A stretch of DNA of 64,000 nucleotides from Capnocytophaga stomatis (GCF_002302635.1 NZ_CP022387.1:1674001-1738000), one strand, 5' to 3'. Positions 36,662 through 46,370 are shown, counted from the stretch's first letter. Numbers and translations: made by a program. Notes: generated by a model from the sequence alone, not told the origin.

Positions 36662-37348
36662 CTCTACAACCACTTCATAATCAAGCTCTGAAAACTCAAA
36701 GCCAATAATACCATTTTCCTCAATGGATTGTTTTAGAGCTTCGGAACAAAGCGTATCACCATTAGGCAAATTGTAAATAATATCATATTCTCTTGAAAAA
36801 CAAACTTTTGAGCATTCCAATTCAATGTCTTCCTCCAACATTAATTTTCGTCTTATTTTTATAAATTCAGATTCATTTTCTATTTCTATAACAGTATTTA
36901 TATCATTTTTTAGATAGTAAAAGTGACTTTGTCCAAATATAATGTTTTGCAAAGGATTTATCGGAAACTGAAAAATCCAGTATTTCAATTTTTCACCTTT
37001 GTATAAAAGCCTCGTTTCATAAAAATGATATTTGGGGGCTATTTTAAATTTTTCTAATAAGGTTTTTAGTTTATCGGATACATACCAGTATGCTCCACTG
37101 GGATATTCCCCCATTCCTCCGTGGACATCTTGCAATCGCCATTCCCAATCTTTTTCTTCGCCAAAACTCTGTAAATGAAAATAATCAAATATAGGGGCAT
37201 CTTCTATAATTTCTCTTTTTCTCATTCTGTCAAAATAAAACGCTCCGTTGGGGACAAATTCCCCATTGGCACTTGGTATATCCGCCACTAAACCTTTCGA
37301 TTTTTGCTCTAAATCAATACTTTTATCTGTTATTCTATAATATCTCAT
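36659..37348 (-). CDS. Imm11/DUF1629-like immunity protein
   Basis: With the ATG at 37348 (an ORF from a TTG at 37357 is 3 codons longer) the protein has 229 residues, starting MRYYRITDKSID. The middle (SGAYWYVSDKLKTLLEKFKI) and the C-terminal half resemble DUF1629/Imm11 proteins, a known immunity family of polymorphic toxin systems. It lies 11 bases after the effector's stop codon, in the classical place for the cognate immunity gene of the AHH nuclease tip. The gene ends exactly where the displaced linker copy begins, the scar of a tip insertion behind it. Confidence 0.75.
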   Translation of the reverse strand: MRYYRITDKSIDLEQKSKGLVADIPSANGEFVPNGAFYFDRMRKREIIEDAPIFDYFHLQSFGEEKDWEWRLQDVHGGMGEYPSGAYWYVSDKLKTLLEKFKIAPKYHFYETRLLYKGEKLKYWIFQFPINPLQNIIFGQSHFYYLKNDINTVIEIENESEFIKIRRKLMLEEDIELECSKVCFSREYDIIYNLPNGDTLCSEALKQSIEENGIIGFEFSELDYEVVVE

Positions 37349-37359
37349 TACTTCCAAAT

Positions 37360-40300
37360 TTAAAAATTAATAATATCATTTACATTTTTAGTCCCTAACA
37401 AGACCTCTTGTTCTAATTTATTTTTCGTATTTTTTATTAGTCTTTGGATTTGCTTAAAGGCTAATTCATTATCTCCATTAACATTATTTATAATCTCTGA
37501 TATTTTTTTACCAATCTCTCTATTGTAATCATTATGACTTGCGTGTCCATTGATGTCTAATTTTAAACTTTTCTTTTGTATCATCATACCATTGTCAATA
37601 CCATTAAAATCAAATGTAAAATCTGGGTTAGCCTTTTTTAGGTCAAAGAGTAATTGTTTTAAATCGGGGTTTGTTTTTAACACATCAACTGGTATAATGT
37701 GGTGTGCCTCAAAGTTTAAGGTGTTGCCCTCATATTTGGCAAAGGTGTTTTTAAACCAATCGTCAAAATCGCCTTGCTTTACAAATTTATCAAAGTATTT
37801 TTTGGCATACGCTTTACTTTCAGCCAGTTCTATGATGTTTTTTCGTATTGTACTTCGGTTTGCAACAATATCATCAACCAACTCTTGGGCGGTGTTGAAA
37901 GTTTTTAAAGTGTTTTTCGCTTTCGCCAAGTTATCCACCTGCTTTTTAATGGCATCTTTATCAAGATATTTTTTAGTTTGCTCCAAAAATTCTTGACTTT
38001 GTTTGCCATCAATGGCAGAGGCTACGTAAAATTCATTGGCTTGTATGTCGTTTACGCTTTTATAAACCAGTTCAAAACCATCGGCATTATCGGCTTTTTT
38101 GGCAACCAATGCCACTGCTGGTTCGGCTTTTGAAAGGGCTTTGGCACCACCACGCACGTAGGCTATTCCAACCAAAGGAGTTACCGCAGATGCCGAATAA
38201 ATTATGGCATTTTCCACATCACTACGTGCCAGTGCATAAGCTGCTCCAATGGGGTCGGTAAAGGTATCAACACCCGGTATGGTTCCAAAAATATCCAACA
38301 TTGAGTAAACGGCATCGTCTAACAATGTCATTTTCTTAAAGTCATACAGTGCCTCTGATGACAACGAACTTTGCCCCAAGGCTATGGTTACCTTATTGCC
38401 CCAGTTCCAAGTATTTACTGAATTTTGCCACAAATAACGCGGGTAATCAGGCGTTCCGTTTTGCCCATAATCCATAAATACCTCTCGGAATTTACCCAAA
38501 TCATTAATGGATAGTGTTTTCCATAGTTCTTTGTTAGCAAGTCCGTTTTGAGAGGTTTCTTTTTGTAAAGCCAACTCAGCATCTGCTCTCGCTTGCCGAA
38601 CTTGTTCCATTATTTCTTCTAATGGTTTGTCATCAGAAATGCTGGGAGAAGTTGGATAAAATACGCTTCTACTACTTAAAGACTTGGATTGATAAAACTC
38701 CAAATGTTTTATAAACGGATATCCTCTTTGGTTGGTTTTCGATTTATAGATATAATTCTGTACCGAACCATCGGCATATTGATAAAACTTGTTGAAAATA
38801 ACGGGTTTTTCAATGTCTGCATACAAACCAATAATGGTTTCAAACACAGATTTTCCCTGTTGTTTAACTCTAACAACATCGTTGTGACTCTGTGCGTAAG
38901 CTATGCTATAACACGTTTTTTGGTTTATCGTTCCTTCTTTAAAAATAGATTCATAATTTGATGAGGCTATGACCACATACACTACTTTACGATTATTGGT
39001 CGGTAGTTCTCGTACAGCATTTTGTGCCAAATCAGAAACTATGTGTTCCTCTATGTATTTATTACTTTCTAATTGTAAAAAGGTAACCACAACATCTACG
39101 TCAGTGTAATGAGAAAGAAGATGTAGTTTTTCTTCCAATTCATATAATTGGCTGGCTGATTCATTGCTCACAACACTATTAACGATGTGATTATACGTAC
39201 CCAAAGGTTGTATTTCTGTTTGTCGAGATTTTGCTATTTTCGTAACAGCATTTTTTAAATCGCTATTTAGTTGTTTTTGATATTTTGCTATCTCTGAAAT
39301 ATGCCCCGCTGTTATAAGTGCAAATTCACTACAATTACCTTTTTTCAGTTCATCACAAACAACAGTACCTGCGTATTTTATATTTCCTCCGTTATTTTCG
39401 AAATCTATCTCCTTACCTCGTTTATCTTTTATATAGCCCCAAGTAGTTACATAATACCTATCGGAACCACAAATACTTCCAGCTCTGTATAAATAAATTT
39501 CTGTTTTATCAGTAACCGTTTGATAATAAATATTTAAAGTGCTGCCTTGAACAGTTTGATAACCAACAAACTTTCCTTGTGCTGAAAACTCAGCAAAATA
39601 AGGTTCTTCATCATACTTGATAGCGGGTAATGTACCTTGTGGAATTTTAGTCAATTCTTTTCTATCAATTGATGTTGTGTGTGATTTATTAAATGAGAAA
39701 GGTCTCCAATCAGGTGTTAGCCATATTTTTCCTCCAAACTCCCCCTCACTTTGCCCCTGAAAGGCATAGATTTTCAACTTCGGGTCGTTTATTTGTTTCC
39801 AATCGGTGTGAGCAAAATTGGTCTCGCTGGCGTAATCCATTAAGGTTCTGAATGTTCCTTTTTTGGTTTCGTCCTTTTTGAATGGGTGTTCCAGTTTGAA
39901 AATCCCGTGACCCAACTCGTGGGCAATGGTTCGTTCATTTGCATCCAACACAAACCCAAACTGACCGCCCAACCGCATATAACCCGCCTGCGAGCCTTCC
40001 TGTTTACCCACAAAAACATAATACGTATCCGATTTTACCGCTCTTTCTGATTTATATCGCGTGATAATATCTTGTTGTTCAGGACTGTACGTGGAAAGGT
40101 CGCCAAAGGCATTTTTCGTGTCGATGGTTTCTGTAACAGGAAATAGCTTATCGGTTGAAATCGTGAGTTTTACCCCCACTTTGGCATAAATGGCTTTGAT
40201 TTTTTCCGTGTCGATGGGTAAGTTTTCCGCTACGGGAATAAGGGTTACATTCACCTCTTTTTCAGAGAGATGCACCAAAATACACTTGCCGATAACCTCT

Positions 40301-42402
40301 TCTTTTTCGGTTTTTGCATTTTTAGCAACCACCCAAAGCTCCTCATCGGCAAAATCAAAAAGTCCTTTGCGTGAGATTTCAAAAACGCCTTCTTTTTCTT
40401 TTTTCGAATCGATTTTCAAGCCTTTATCGGTCTGAAAATGAAAACTATACCGCAAAGTATCTTTCTGTTTGATAACTACCTGAAACACATCGTTTTTACC
40501 TTTTACGAGTGCTTTGTACGGAATTTCCCCCGAAGCATCAAAAGCAAATTCACTTGGCGAAAAATCCCATTGTATTTCAAAATTTTCGGATTTGACTTGT
40601 CCTTTCGGAAGATTGTTTTTATTTTGATTTTGAGCCAGTTGGGTGTCTGCTTTTTCACCTACGGAGGTTACCTCGCCTTGTTCGTCCAATGTCCAGACTT
40701 TCCCCGAAGCATCGGAAAGCTGGTAGTCCGACCCTGCCGGCAACACCACCTGCGGAGCGATGCCTGTTTTTTCGTCAGGCTTACCGATAACGACAACCCG
40801 CCCGTTTGCGTCTTTTTTAATTTCGGCGATTTCAAAATCAATTTTGTTGGTTTTTACCCCTGCATCACCGAAAACCTCGCCAATGCCTTCTTGAAGGAAT
40901 TTAACGTTTTTCTCATTCACATCGTACGTCGTAATAAGCTTACCCTCAAAAAGTTGTCTTTCGGAGTTGATTTTTATCCCGTCAAATTTTACTTTGATTT
41001 TGGTGTCCAAAAGGTACGGCACTTGTACGTAACCCTCGCCCGAAAAAACGCCATTACTACCTGTGGCTCTGATAATTGTAACGGGAAAATCACCCGCTAC
41101 AAAGGTTTCATTCACGCCCAACACTTCCTGCAACGGCTCTCGGTTTTTAATGCGTATCTCAGGTTTTACGCCACATTGTACGCTGGTGCTGTCGTTCGCT
41201 TTGTGAGGCGTAACAAACTCTTGTTCAGTACTGTACAAATAGGTTTGTTCGCCAAACACATTGCCCATCGCTTTGCCCAACCCGCAGGCGATGCCCACTT
41301 TGTAAATGTAATTTTTTCCGCGTTTTAAGCCTGCCAATGTCGTTTGCGGGAGATTGGAAGTCTGTGATTTCCAGTTCTTTCCCTTTTCGCGATACAAAAT
41401 TTTATACAATCCTCCATTTCCGTCTGCATTTGAAATACTTGCCCGTGGCGGCTCTCCACTGCTCCAACGGATGTGGGCGGTATTGTCTTTGGTAGTGGCT
41501 GTCAGGAACTTAGGGGCGTAGCAATGGCTTACGTAGTCAAAATAAAACGCCTGTGATTCCCCGTTATTATGAAAAAAAGATTGTCGCTGATTGGGGTTGT
41601 TCGGATTTTGGGTAAAAGCACGTACTTTCCATACATAGCGTTTATTTTCCAGCAGTATAGGTTTATCAGGTCCATACAAAATCGTATTGCTCGGAATTTT
41701 TCCCTGATACACCAATCGCCCCGAAACGAATGCCTGGTCGGGGTTGAGGCTGTTATCCCAGACTTCCTTCAGCGTAAATTCGTATTGCGTAAACGGAGCC
41801 GGGTCTCGCAACATCCACTGAAACACAAGGTGTTGGAATTGGCTCTGTTTGGCAATGACCTCGCCTTGGGCGGGTAGGGTAAGCAGTGGCGGGGTGTATC
41901 GGCGTATCTGCACCAGCGTTCGGGCTTTAGCGGAAAGAGGCGTTTGTGTAGCCATATCGTAAGCCGTCAAACAGAAAAAATAAGCTCCTTCGGGCAGTAA
42001 ATCATTGTAAAAATATTCTGTAACTCCGTGTAAATTTTCAAAGGCGAAAAGGGCTTTGAGTTCGATATTGGAGAGGGACTTTCGCACTCCCGAGGTAAGC
42101 TGTGTTTGAAACGGTTGCAGAAAATCAGGGGTTTGTGCCAAGGGCTGTCCTTGTACATTTTCCAACGAAAACCGAAGGGCCACATTGCGTACAGGGCTGT
42201 TTAAATCTTTCAAAAGCAGATACACCTGTATTTTAGGCTCAAAACTCGCCCAATAATCCCGCAAACTTTGCTCATACGGAGGCGTTACCACAAGCTGTAC
42301 ATCAACAGGATATTGCTGGGCTTTGAGTGAAAAACTCACCCAAAAAAGCAAGAAAACGTACAGTGGTTTGATAGGTTTCATAAAATACACTAATTTTTTC
42401 AA
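37360..42402 (-). CDS. T9SS-locus polymorphic toxin: zincin core, AHH nuclease tip
   Basis: The effector has 1680 residues. A signal peptide (1-29, ending LKAQ) gives export. A fibronectin type III-like domain lies at about 290-395. A beta-rich region follows that includes the segment also found as a relic in island A (about 452-497). At 828-839 is a zincin motif, HELGHGIFKLEH, followed by a Met-turn-like LMDYAS at about 854-859. A hydrophobic pre-toxin region with RGGAKALSKAEP (from 1417) leads to the C-terminal tip: an AHH-type HNH-fold nuclease with AHHIIP at 1566-1571 and NGHASHNDYN at about 1618-1627. Known AHH tips cleave nucleic acid. No T9SS sorting domain is present at the C-terminus, so it must ride on partners or use another export signal. 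The zincin may release the tip (inference). Confidence 0.88.
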   Translation of the reverse strand: MKKLVYFMKPIKPLYVFLLFWVSFSLKAQQYPVDVQLVVTPPYEQSLRDYWASFEPKIQVYLLLKDLNSPVRNVALRFSLENVQGQPLAQTPDFLQPFQTQLTSGVRKSLSNIELKALFAFENLHGVTEYFYNDLLPEGAYFFCLTAYDMATQTPLSAKARTLVQIRRYTPPLLTLPAQGEVIAKQSQFQHLVFQWMLRDPAPFTQYEFTLKEVWDNSLNPDQAFVSGRLVYQGKIPSNTILYGPDKPILLENKRYVWKVRAFTQNPNNPNQRQSFFHNNGESQAFYFDYVSHCYAPKFLTATTKDNTAHIRWSSGEPPRASISNADGNGGLYKILYREKGKNWKSQTSNLPQTTLAGLKRGKNYIYKVGIACGLGKAMGNVFGEQTYLYSTEQEFVTPHKANDSTSVQCGVKPEIRIKNREPLQEVLGVNETFVAGDFPVTIIRATGSNGVFSGEGYVQVPYLLDTKIKVKFDGIKINSERQLFEGKLITTYDVNEKNVKFLQEGIGEVFGDAGVKTNKIDFEIAEIKKDANGRVVVIGKPDEKTGIAPQVVLPAGSDYQLSDASGKVWTLDEQGEVTSVGEKADTQLAQNQNKNNLPKGQVKSENFEIQWDFSPSEFAFDASGEIPYKALVKGKNDVFQVVIKQKDTLRYSFHFQTDKGLKIDSKKEKEGVFEISRKGLFDFADEELWVVAKNAKTEKEEVIGKCILVHLSEKEVNVTLIPVAENLPIDTEKIKAIYAKVGVKLTISTDKLFPVTETIDTKNAFGDLSTYSPEQQDIITRYKSERAVKSDTYYVFVGKQEGSQAGYMRLGGQFGFVLDANERTIAHELGHGIFKLEHPFKKDETKKGTFRTLMDYASETNFAHTDWKQINDPKLKIYAFQGQSEGEFGGKIWLTPDWRPFSFNKSHTTSIDRKELTKIPQGTLPAIKYDEEPYFAEFSAQGKFVGYQTVQGSTLNIYYQTVTDKTEIYLYRAGSICGSDRYYVTTWGYIKDKRGKEIDFENNGGNIKYAGTVVCDELKKGNCSEFALITAGHISEIAKYQKQLNSDLKNAVTKIAKSRQTEIQPLGTYNHIVNSVVSNESASQLYELEEKLHLLSHYTDVDVVVTFLQLESNKYIEEHIVSDLAQNAVRELPTNNRKVVYVVIASSNYESIFKEGTINQKTCYSIAYAQSHNDVVRVKQQGKSVFETIIGLYADIEKPVIFNKFYQYADGSVQNYIYKSKTNQRGYPFIKHLEFYQSKSLSSRSVFYPTSPSISDDKPLEEIMEQVRQARADAELALQKETSQNGLANKELWKTLSINDLGKFREVFMDYGQNGTPDYPRYLWQNSVNTWNWGNKVTIALGQSSLSSEALYDFKKMTLLDDAVYSMLDIFGTIPGVDTFTDPIGAAYALARSDVENAIIYSASAVTPLVGIAYVRGGAKALSKAEPAVALVAKKADNADGFELVYKSVNDIQANEFYVASAIDGKQSQEFLEQTKKYLDKDAIKKQVDNLAKAKNTLKTFNTAQELVDDIVANRSTIRKNIIELAESKAYAKKYFDKFVKQGDFDDWFKNTFAKYEGNTLNFEAHHIIPVDVLKTNPDLKQLLFDLKKANPDFTFDFNGIDNGMMIQKKSLKLDINGHASHNDYNREIGKKISEIINNVNGDNELAFKQIQRLIKNTKNKLEQEVLLGTKNVNDIINF
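38101..38165 (-). repeat. Linker repeat inside the effector (65 bp)
   Basis: Direct repeat partner of 36597-36661 (two mismatches). It codes for the junction between the constant core and the variable nuclease tip, the expected site of tip exchange. Confidence 0.9.
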
Positions 42403-42424
42403 AGGTCTCTACTTATTACTTCTA

Positions 42425-42480
42425 AATTTGGGCGTAAGCATTATGGTATGTAGATTTGGGCGTAAGCATTACGCCCCTAC
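42425..42480. repeat. Small intergenic repeat with palindrome GGGCGTAA..TTACGCCC
   Basis: The unit ATTTGGGCGTAAGCATTA occurs twice (42426-42443 and 42455-42472). The second copy continues into CGCCCCTAC and forms an 8-bp stem with a 3-nt loop. It fills the gap between the effector start and the sorting-domain gene. It may act as an attenuating hairpin or be a dispersed repetitive element. Confidence 0.75.
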
Positions 42481-42496
42481 ACCGCCTCACGCATCC

Positions 42497-45400
42497 CTAT
42501 TTCACTATCATTTTTTGTGAGAGCACGTCGCCTCCTGCTTCAACAAGAATGATGTATTGCCCCGCCGATAGATTCGGTTTGTTAAATGGCAGTATAAAAT
42601 CGGTTTGTGCTGAAAATTCCTCAGGGGCAAAAAGCTCTCTGCCCAGCATATCTATCAGCCGTACCCGAATGGTTGATACCTTATTTAGTTTGATATGCAA
42701 CTGATAGGAACCTGAATTGGGGTTCGGCACAATCAAAAACGATTCGATATTTTTTTGTACCTGTATTGCTTGCGAGATGCCCACACGGTCTTTTTCAACA
42801 AAAAGCTGTTTTTCAATCACTTTTTGGCATTCACCCAGTGTACCTTTAAGTCCCACACGATAAATCCCCTCTTTAGGAAAACGTACTTCCGCCTCTTGTC
42901 TGTTTTGATTTATCACAATCACATCATCCGGAAATTGCCATTGTAAAGCATCTGCTTTTTTAGAAAGATTTATCAGCTTTAACGTATAATCATAGTAGGA
43001 AGTAGTAGCCACTAAAAAATCAACTTCCAATACCTGAGAGCTTTGTTTTACAGTGGTTTGGGCTGAAATTTTACAACCCTTATCGGTGGTGGCTTCTACA
43101 TAATAATTTCCTGCCCGATGTACTTCCAAAGAAGCTTCCGTGCCGAGCAAATTTCCTGAGGCATCTGTCCAACGATAGGTGGCATTAGGTATCTGTCCGC
43201 CAAGCTCAAAACTGTGGCTATCTCCCTGGCAAAGGGTAACTTCTGGGGGGAGTTGCAATTGTAATTTTTGGGGCTGAGTAATTTCAAAGGTTTTTTCAAT
43301 AGGCGGGCAATCTCCCTCATCACGAAGTACTATTTTGTACGTCCCCGCAACAAGGTTTTTCACGCTCTTTCCATCGTGGGAAACACCTTTGGTTAGCATT
43401 CTCCCCGAAGCGTCGTACCACGTATGGGTTACCGTTCCTTTTCCTCCCGAGGTGGTTAAAACAATACTTCCGTTATCATCACCATAGCAGGTAAGCTGAG
43501 TAATCTCTTCGCTATCAATCCTTGCTGCCTCAGGGTACGAAAGTACCACTTGCGACTGCACCGAACAGCCTTTGCTGTCGCTTACCACCACAAAATATTT
43601 TCCTACCGAAAGCCCCGTAGCGGTTGGGGTGGTTTGCCCATCGCTCCACTGATAGGTGTAAGGAGGCGTTCCCCCTTGTGGCAATGCCTTAGCCGTTCCC
43701 GAAGTAGGAGCTGAACAACGGATTTCGGTACTTTCGGTGGTAAGTATCAATCGCTCTGGAAATTTCAGTGTAAAAGTACCGCTGGTGGTATTGTTTTTTT
43801 TGTCCTTAATATCCACACGATACGTCCCTTCGGAGAGTTGTTTTAGCACGGGTTCTGTCTCTCCCAATAATTTTTCAGAAGTGGTGGCTTCCACACGATA
43901 CCACTGGTACTCATACAGAGGTCTGCCACCTTGTACGTATGCGTAAAGCTCGCCGTCTTTATTGAGTTTTGGGTCGTTATTGGGGTCGTCATTGGCAGGA
44001 TTACACGAAATCGCTACTTTTTCAGAAATGCTAACTAACAGCGGGTCAGGCTCATCAATGGAAATGGTTTTGGTTAGCACACAATGATTTTTGTCGGTAA
44101 TGGTCAGCATATAATCGCCTTTATCAAGCTGAGTATAATGAACTACAAACTGATTTTGCAGATTTGTTTGGGTTGAAAATGTGTTGATTGTAGTGCCACT
44201 TTTAGTTGTTAGCGTACATTGATACGGCTCTGAGGGGACTTTAAAAGGCGTTCCGCCAGTGAGAATTGCCTGAATTTCTCCGTTTTTCAGCCCAAAACCC
44301 GAAACGTCCTTTTTGAAAAATGACGGATTCGGCTGGTCGTTTTCGTCCTCTGCTTCCTTTTCATTGAGAATAGTTATGGGAGCAGCAGGCTGGGTAATGG
44401 TTACTGTAACAGCCCCTTCCATCTGACAATCATTTTTGTCCAAAATGCCGATGGTATAATCTCTCGCCGAAAGGTTGTCAAGAGTAAATTCATTGCCCAT
44501 AAAAGCTACTGTTTTTCCATCTTTTATGTATCTGTACGGAGGCGTACCTCCTGACACAGAAACTTTTATAGAACCTTCGTTCTTGCCATAGCACTTGTTG
44601 TCGTTTTTGGAGGTAATTTCCGCTTTTAGTTCGGGAATAGCTACAATACGAAAGGTTTTTTCAAATTCCGCACCATCGGAAAAACTTGAAATAGAGTCCC
44701 TGTCGTAGTGATATTTGCCTATGAATTGCAATTGATACCAATGGAGAGAATCTGTCAGCGAAGCAATGTTGGGTATGGTGATGGTTTTGTTTTTAAAATT
44801 TGCTTTAAATTGTTCATTATCATATGAAATAACAGGCTGTCCCGTACTGCTAAATGTACCATTAACCATCGCACCCTGAACAATGGAAAGACTTGCTTTT
44901 TCATTTGTGTACAATTCCCTGTCTAAAACCACTTGAACGTTTCCGCTTTCTTTGGGGCAACGAGGCTGCTCGGGCTTAAATTCTTTGACCTTAGGAGCGG
45001 AAATGGTTACGTCTAACGGAATGACATTGGAAGAAGAGCAAACTTCATTAGGATTGTCCTTATCGAACGATACCACCCGAAAATAAATCGTTTCTCCAAT
45101 ATGTTTCTCAGCCTCCAATTTATTGCCGAAAATATCTTCGGCGGAAACTGAGAGAATATACGATTTTGAGGTTTGGGATAAAGTTTCCCACTGGTATTCA
45201 TAATCATCAATAGCATTGTTCCAAGTGCGGGTTTTTGAATATTGATAGTTATACAATTCCGACGGAAAACCCTCCTTAGCCAATAGCTTTACCTTTGTCC
45301 CGATAGGTAAATATGTGTTGGGAATTGTGCCTCTTAGCTTTTCGGAAGAAAGCGTGTGATTGGGTCTGATTTTGTAGTTGAATTTTAAATCTGCTTTTGC

Positions 45401-45835
45401 TTGGCTACCTCCTTTATCACCACTTTCGATTTCCCCAAAATGAACGAAGTTAGTTTTACAATAAGAAATATTCGTGTGTGGTTTAGTTGCTTTAGCTTCT
45501 GAGGTATAGTTGCAATCACAGCAAGTAGATACCCATTGATCTCTTGCATCAACAACCCGTCTATACACTTCAATTCTTATTACTTTTTTTTTCAATATAG
45601 TTGAGTGTTTATTAGGCGGATATATATTGCTATTGGAATTATCGTCGGAATAAAAAATAACTTCATATCCTCCTCCTTCATAAATAGCTTTGATTTCGGT
45701 TATTGAAGTACATAAACGGTCTTCCGCATAAGAAATTATATGCATATTTGTTAAATCTATATAAGCAAAAGGGTTTTCTTCTTGCGAAAAAGATAAGTTT
45801 GAGAGTAATAGTATAAAAAAAACAATTCTTCTCAT
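42497..45835 (-). CDS. SprB-repeat surface protein with T9SS type A sorting domain
   Basis: The 1112 residues start with a signal peptide (1-18, NLSFSQ), then about 380 residues of unique beta-rich sequence with a cysteine cluster (STCCDCNYTS). Several SprB-like modules follow (GGTPPYRY, GGTPPYTYQWSDGQ, LSVGKYFVVVSDSKGC) and a PKD-like part (ALQWQFPDD). The final 75 residues are a type A T9SS C-terminal domain: FLIVPNPNSGSYQLHI...DMLGRELF...LSAGQYIILV..GDVLSQKMIVK. It should be exported by the T9SS and attached at the surface. It is directly upstream of the effector gene, so it is the best candidate carrier or anchor for the toxin (inference). A TACCTTTG box lies 29 bases before the start. 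Confidence 0.9.
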   Translation of the reverse strand: MRRIVFFILLLSNLSFSQEENPFAYIDLTNMHIISYAEDRLCTSITEIKAIYEGGGYEVIFYSDDNSNSNIYPPNKHSTILKKKVIRIEVYRRVVDARDQWVSTCCDCNYTSEAKATKPHTNISYCKTNFVHFGEIESGDKGGSQAKADLKFNYKIRPNHTLSSEKLRGTIPNTYLPIGTKVKLLAKEGFPSELYNYQYSKTRTWNNAIDDYEYQWETLSQTSKSYILSVSAEDIFGNKLEAEKHIGETIYFRVVSFDKDNPNEVCSSSNVIPLDVTISAPKVKEFKPEQPRCPKESGNVQVVLDRELYTNEKASLSIVQGAMVNGTFSSTGQPVISYDNEQFKANFKNKTITIPNIASLTDSLHWYQLQFIGKYHYDRDSISSFSDGAEFEKTFRIVAIPELKAEITSKNDNKCYGKNEGSIKVSVSGGTPPYRYIKDGKTVAFMGNEFTLDNLSARDYTIGILDKNDCQMEGAVTVTITQPAAPITILNEKEAEDENDQPNPSFFKKDVSGFGLKNGEIQAILTGGTPFKVPSEPYQCTLTTKSGTTINTFSTQTNLQNQFVVHYTQLDKGDYMLTITDKNHCVLTKTISIDEPDPLLVSISEKVAISCNPANDDPNNDPKLNKDGELYAYVQGGRPLYEYQWYRVEATTSEKLLGETEPVLKQLSEGTYRVDIKDKKNNTTSGTFTLKFPERLILTTESTEIRCSAPTSGTAKALPQGGTPPYTYQWSDGQTTPTATGLSVGKYFVVVSDSKGCSVQSQVVLSYPEAARIDSEEITQLTCYGDDNGSIVLTTSGGKGTVTHTWYDASGRMLTKGVSHDGKSVKNLVAGTYKIVLRDEGDCPPIEKTFEITQPQKLQLQLPPEVTLCQGDSHSFELGGQIPNATYRWTDASGNLLGTEASLEVHRAGNYYVEATTDKGCKISAQTTVKQSSQVLEVDFLVATTSYYDYTLKLINLSKKADALQWQFPDDVIVINQNRQEAEVRFPKEGIYRVGLKGTLGECQKVIEKQLFVEKDRVGISQAIQVQKNIESFLIVPNPNSGSYQLHIKLNKVSTIRVRLIDMLGRELFAPEEFSAQTDFILPFNKPNLSAGQYIILVEAGGDVLSQKMIVK

Positions 45836-45863
45836 CGTCCTTGTTTTTAAGCTGTTTTCTTCG

Positions 45864-45871
45864 CAAAGGTA
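45864..45871 (-). promoter_or_regulatory. Promoter -7 box of the sorting-domain/effector operon
   Basis: On the minus strand the site reads TACCTTTG (TAnnTTTG), 29 bases upstream of the 1112-residue gene. The -33 element is unclear. Confidence 0.6.
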
Positions 45872-45890
45872 AAAAATTTATCTTAATTTA

Positions 45891-45921
45891 TTTGCTTGAT
45901 TTACTTTTTTTTATACATTTG
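45891..45921 (+). promoter_or_regulatory. Promoter of the small lipoprotein gene
   Basis: The -7 box TACATTTG (45914-45921) lies 19 bases downstream of TTTG (45891-45894), 29 bases before the chosen ATG at 45950. Confidence 0.7.
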
Positions 45922-45949
45922 CCTCAATAACTTTAAAAAGCAATTTCAT

Positions 45950-46354
45950 ATGAAAAAAATTTTAACTTTTGTAGTAGCTATTTTGGCAGTTTCCCTGTAT
46001 TCTTGTGGGAAAGATGACAAGAAAAATGATGCACCAAATCCGCTAATTGGCGAGTGGGCGTTACAATCACAATCAGAAGGTGGTAAAGAGTTTAAGGAAG
46101 AATGTCAAGAGTACACCTATTTTCTTTTTACTGAAAAAGATGTTGAACTTCACCGATTTAAAAAAGAGGGAAGCGTTTGTACAGATAAATTTGAAAGTAA
46201 AGTCCCTTACACTATTTCAAATAATCAAATTCATGGCGAAGCTAATGGGCAAAAGACAAGTATACCTTTTTCAGTTAAAGATGATATTTTAACGATTACG
46301 TTAGGTTCTGTTACTCAAATCTACAAAAAAAATGCTCGTAAGGTAATGCCTTAA
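45950..46354 (+). CDS. Small lipocalin-like lipoprotein
   Basis: The start at 45950 is chosen because it gives a proper lipoprotein signal (MKKILTFVVAILAVSLYSCGKDD, lipobox cysteine at 19) and fits the promoter; the ORF upstream of it is non-coding. The mature part begins with NPLIGEWALQSQ and has an eight-strand-like pattern (DDILTITLGSVTQIYKK), as in lipocalin-like proteins of Bacteroidetes. It has 134 residues and two further cysteines. The aspartates after Cys19 do not tell its side of the membrane. It is the only plus-strand gene inside the toxin block and has its own promoter and terminator, so it is regulated separately. Confidence 0.85.
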   Translation: MKKILTFVVAILAVSLYSCGKDDKKNDAPNPLIGEWALQSQSEGGKEFKEECQEYTYFLFTEKDVELHRFKKEGSVCTDKFESKVPYTISNNQIHGEANGQKTSIPFSVKDDILTITLGSVTQIYKKNARKVMP

Positions 46355-46370
46355 TCATTAAAATACAAAG

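Noticed and set aside
40438-41328. Plus-strand open frame of 296 codons opposite the effector gene
   Set aside because: It is antisense to the effector's conserved core, has unusual Phe/Cys/Arg-rich composition and no start signal.
45896-45949. Longer start for the small lipoprotein
   Set aside because: It would begin upstream of the -7 box and destroy the lipoprotein signal peptide; the ATG at 45950 fits both.
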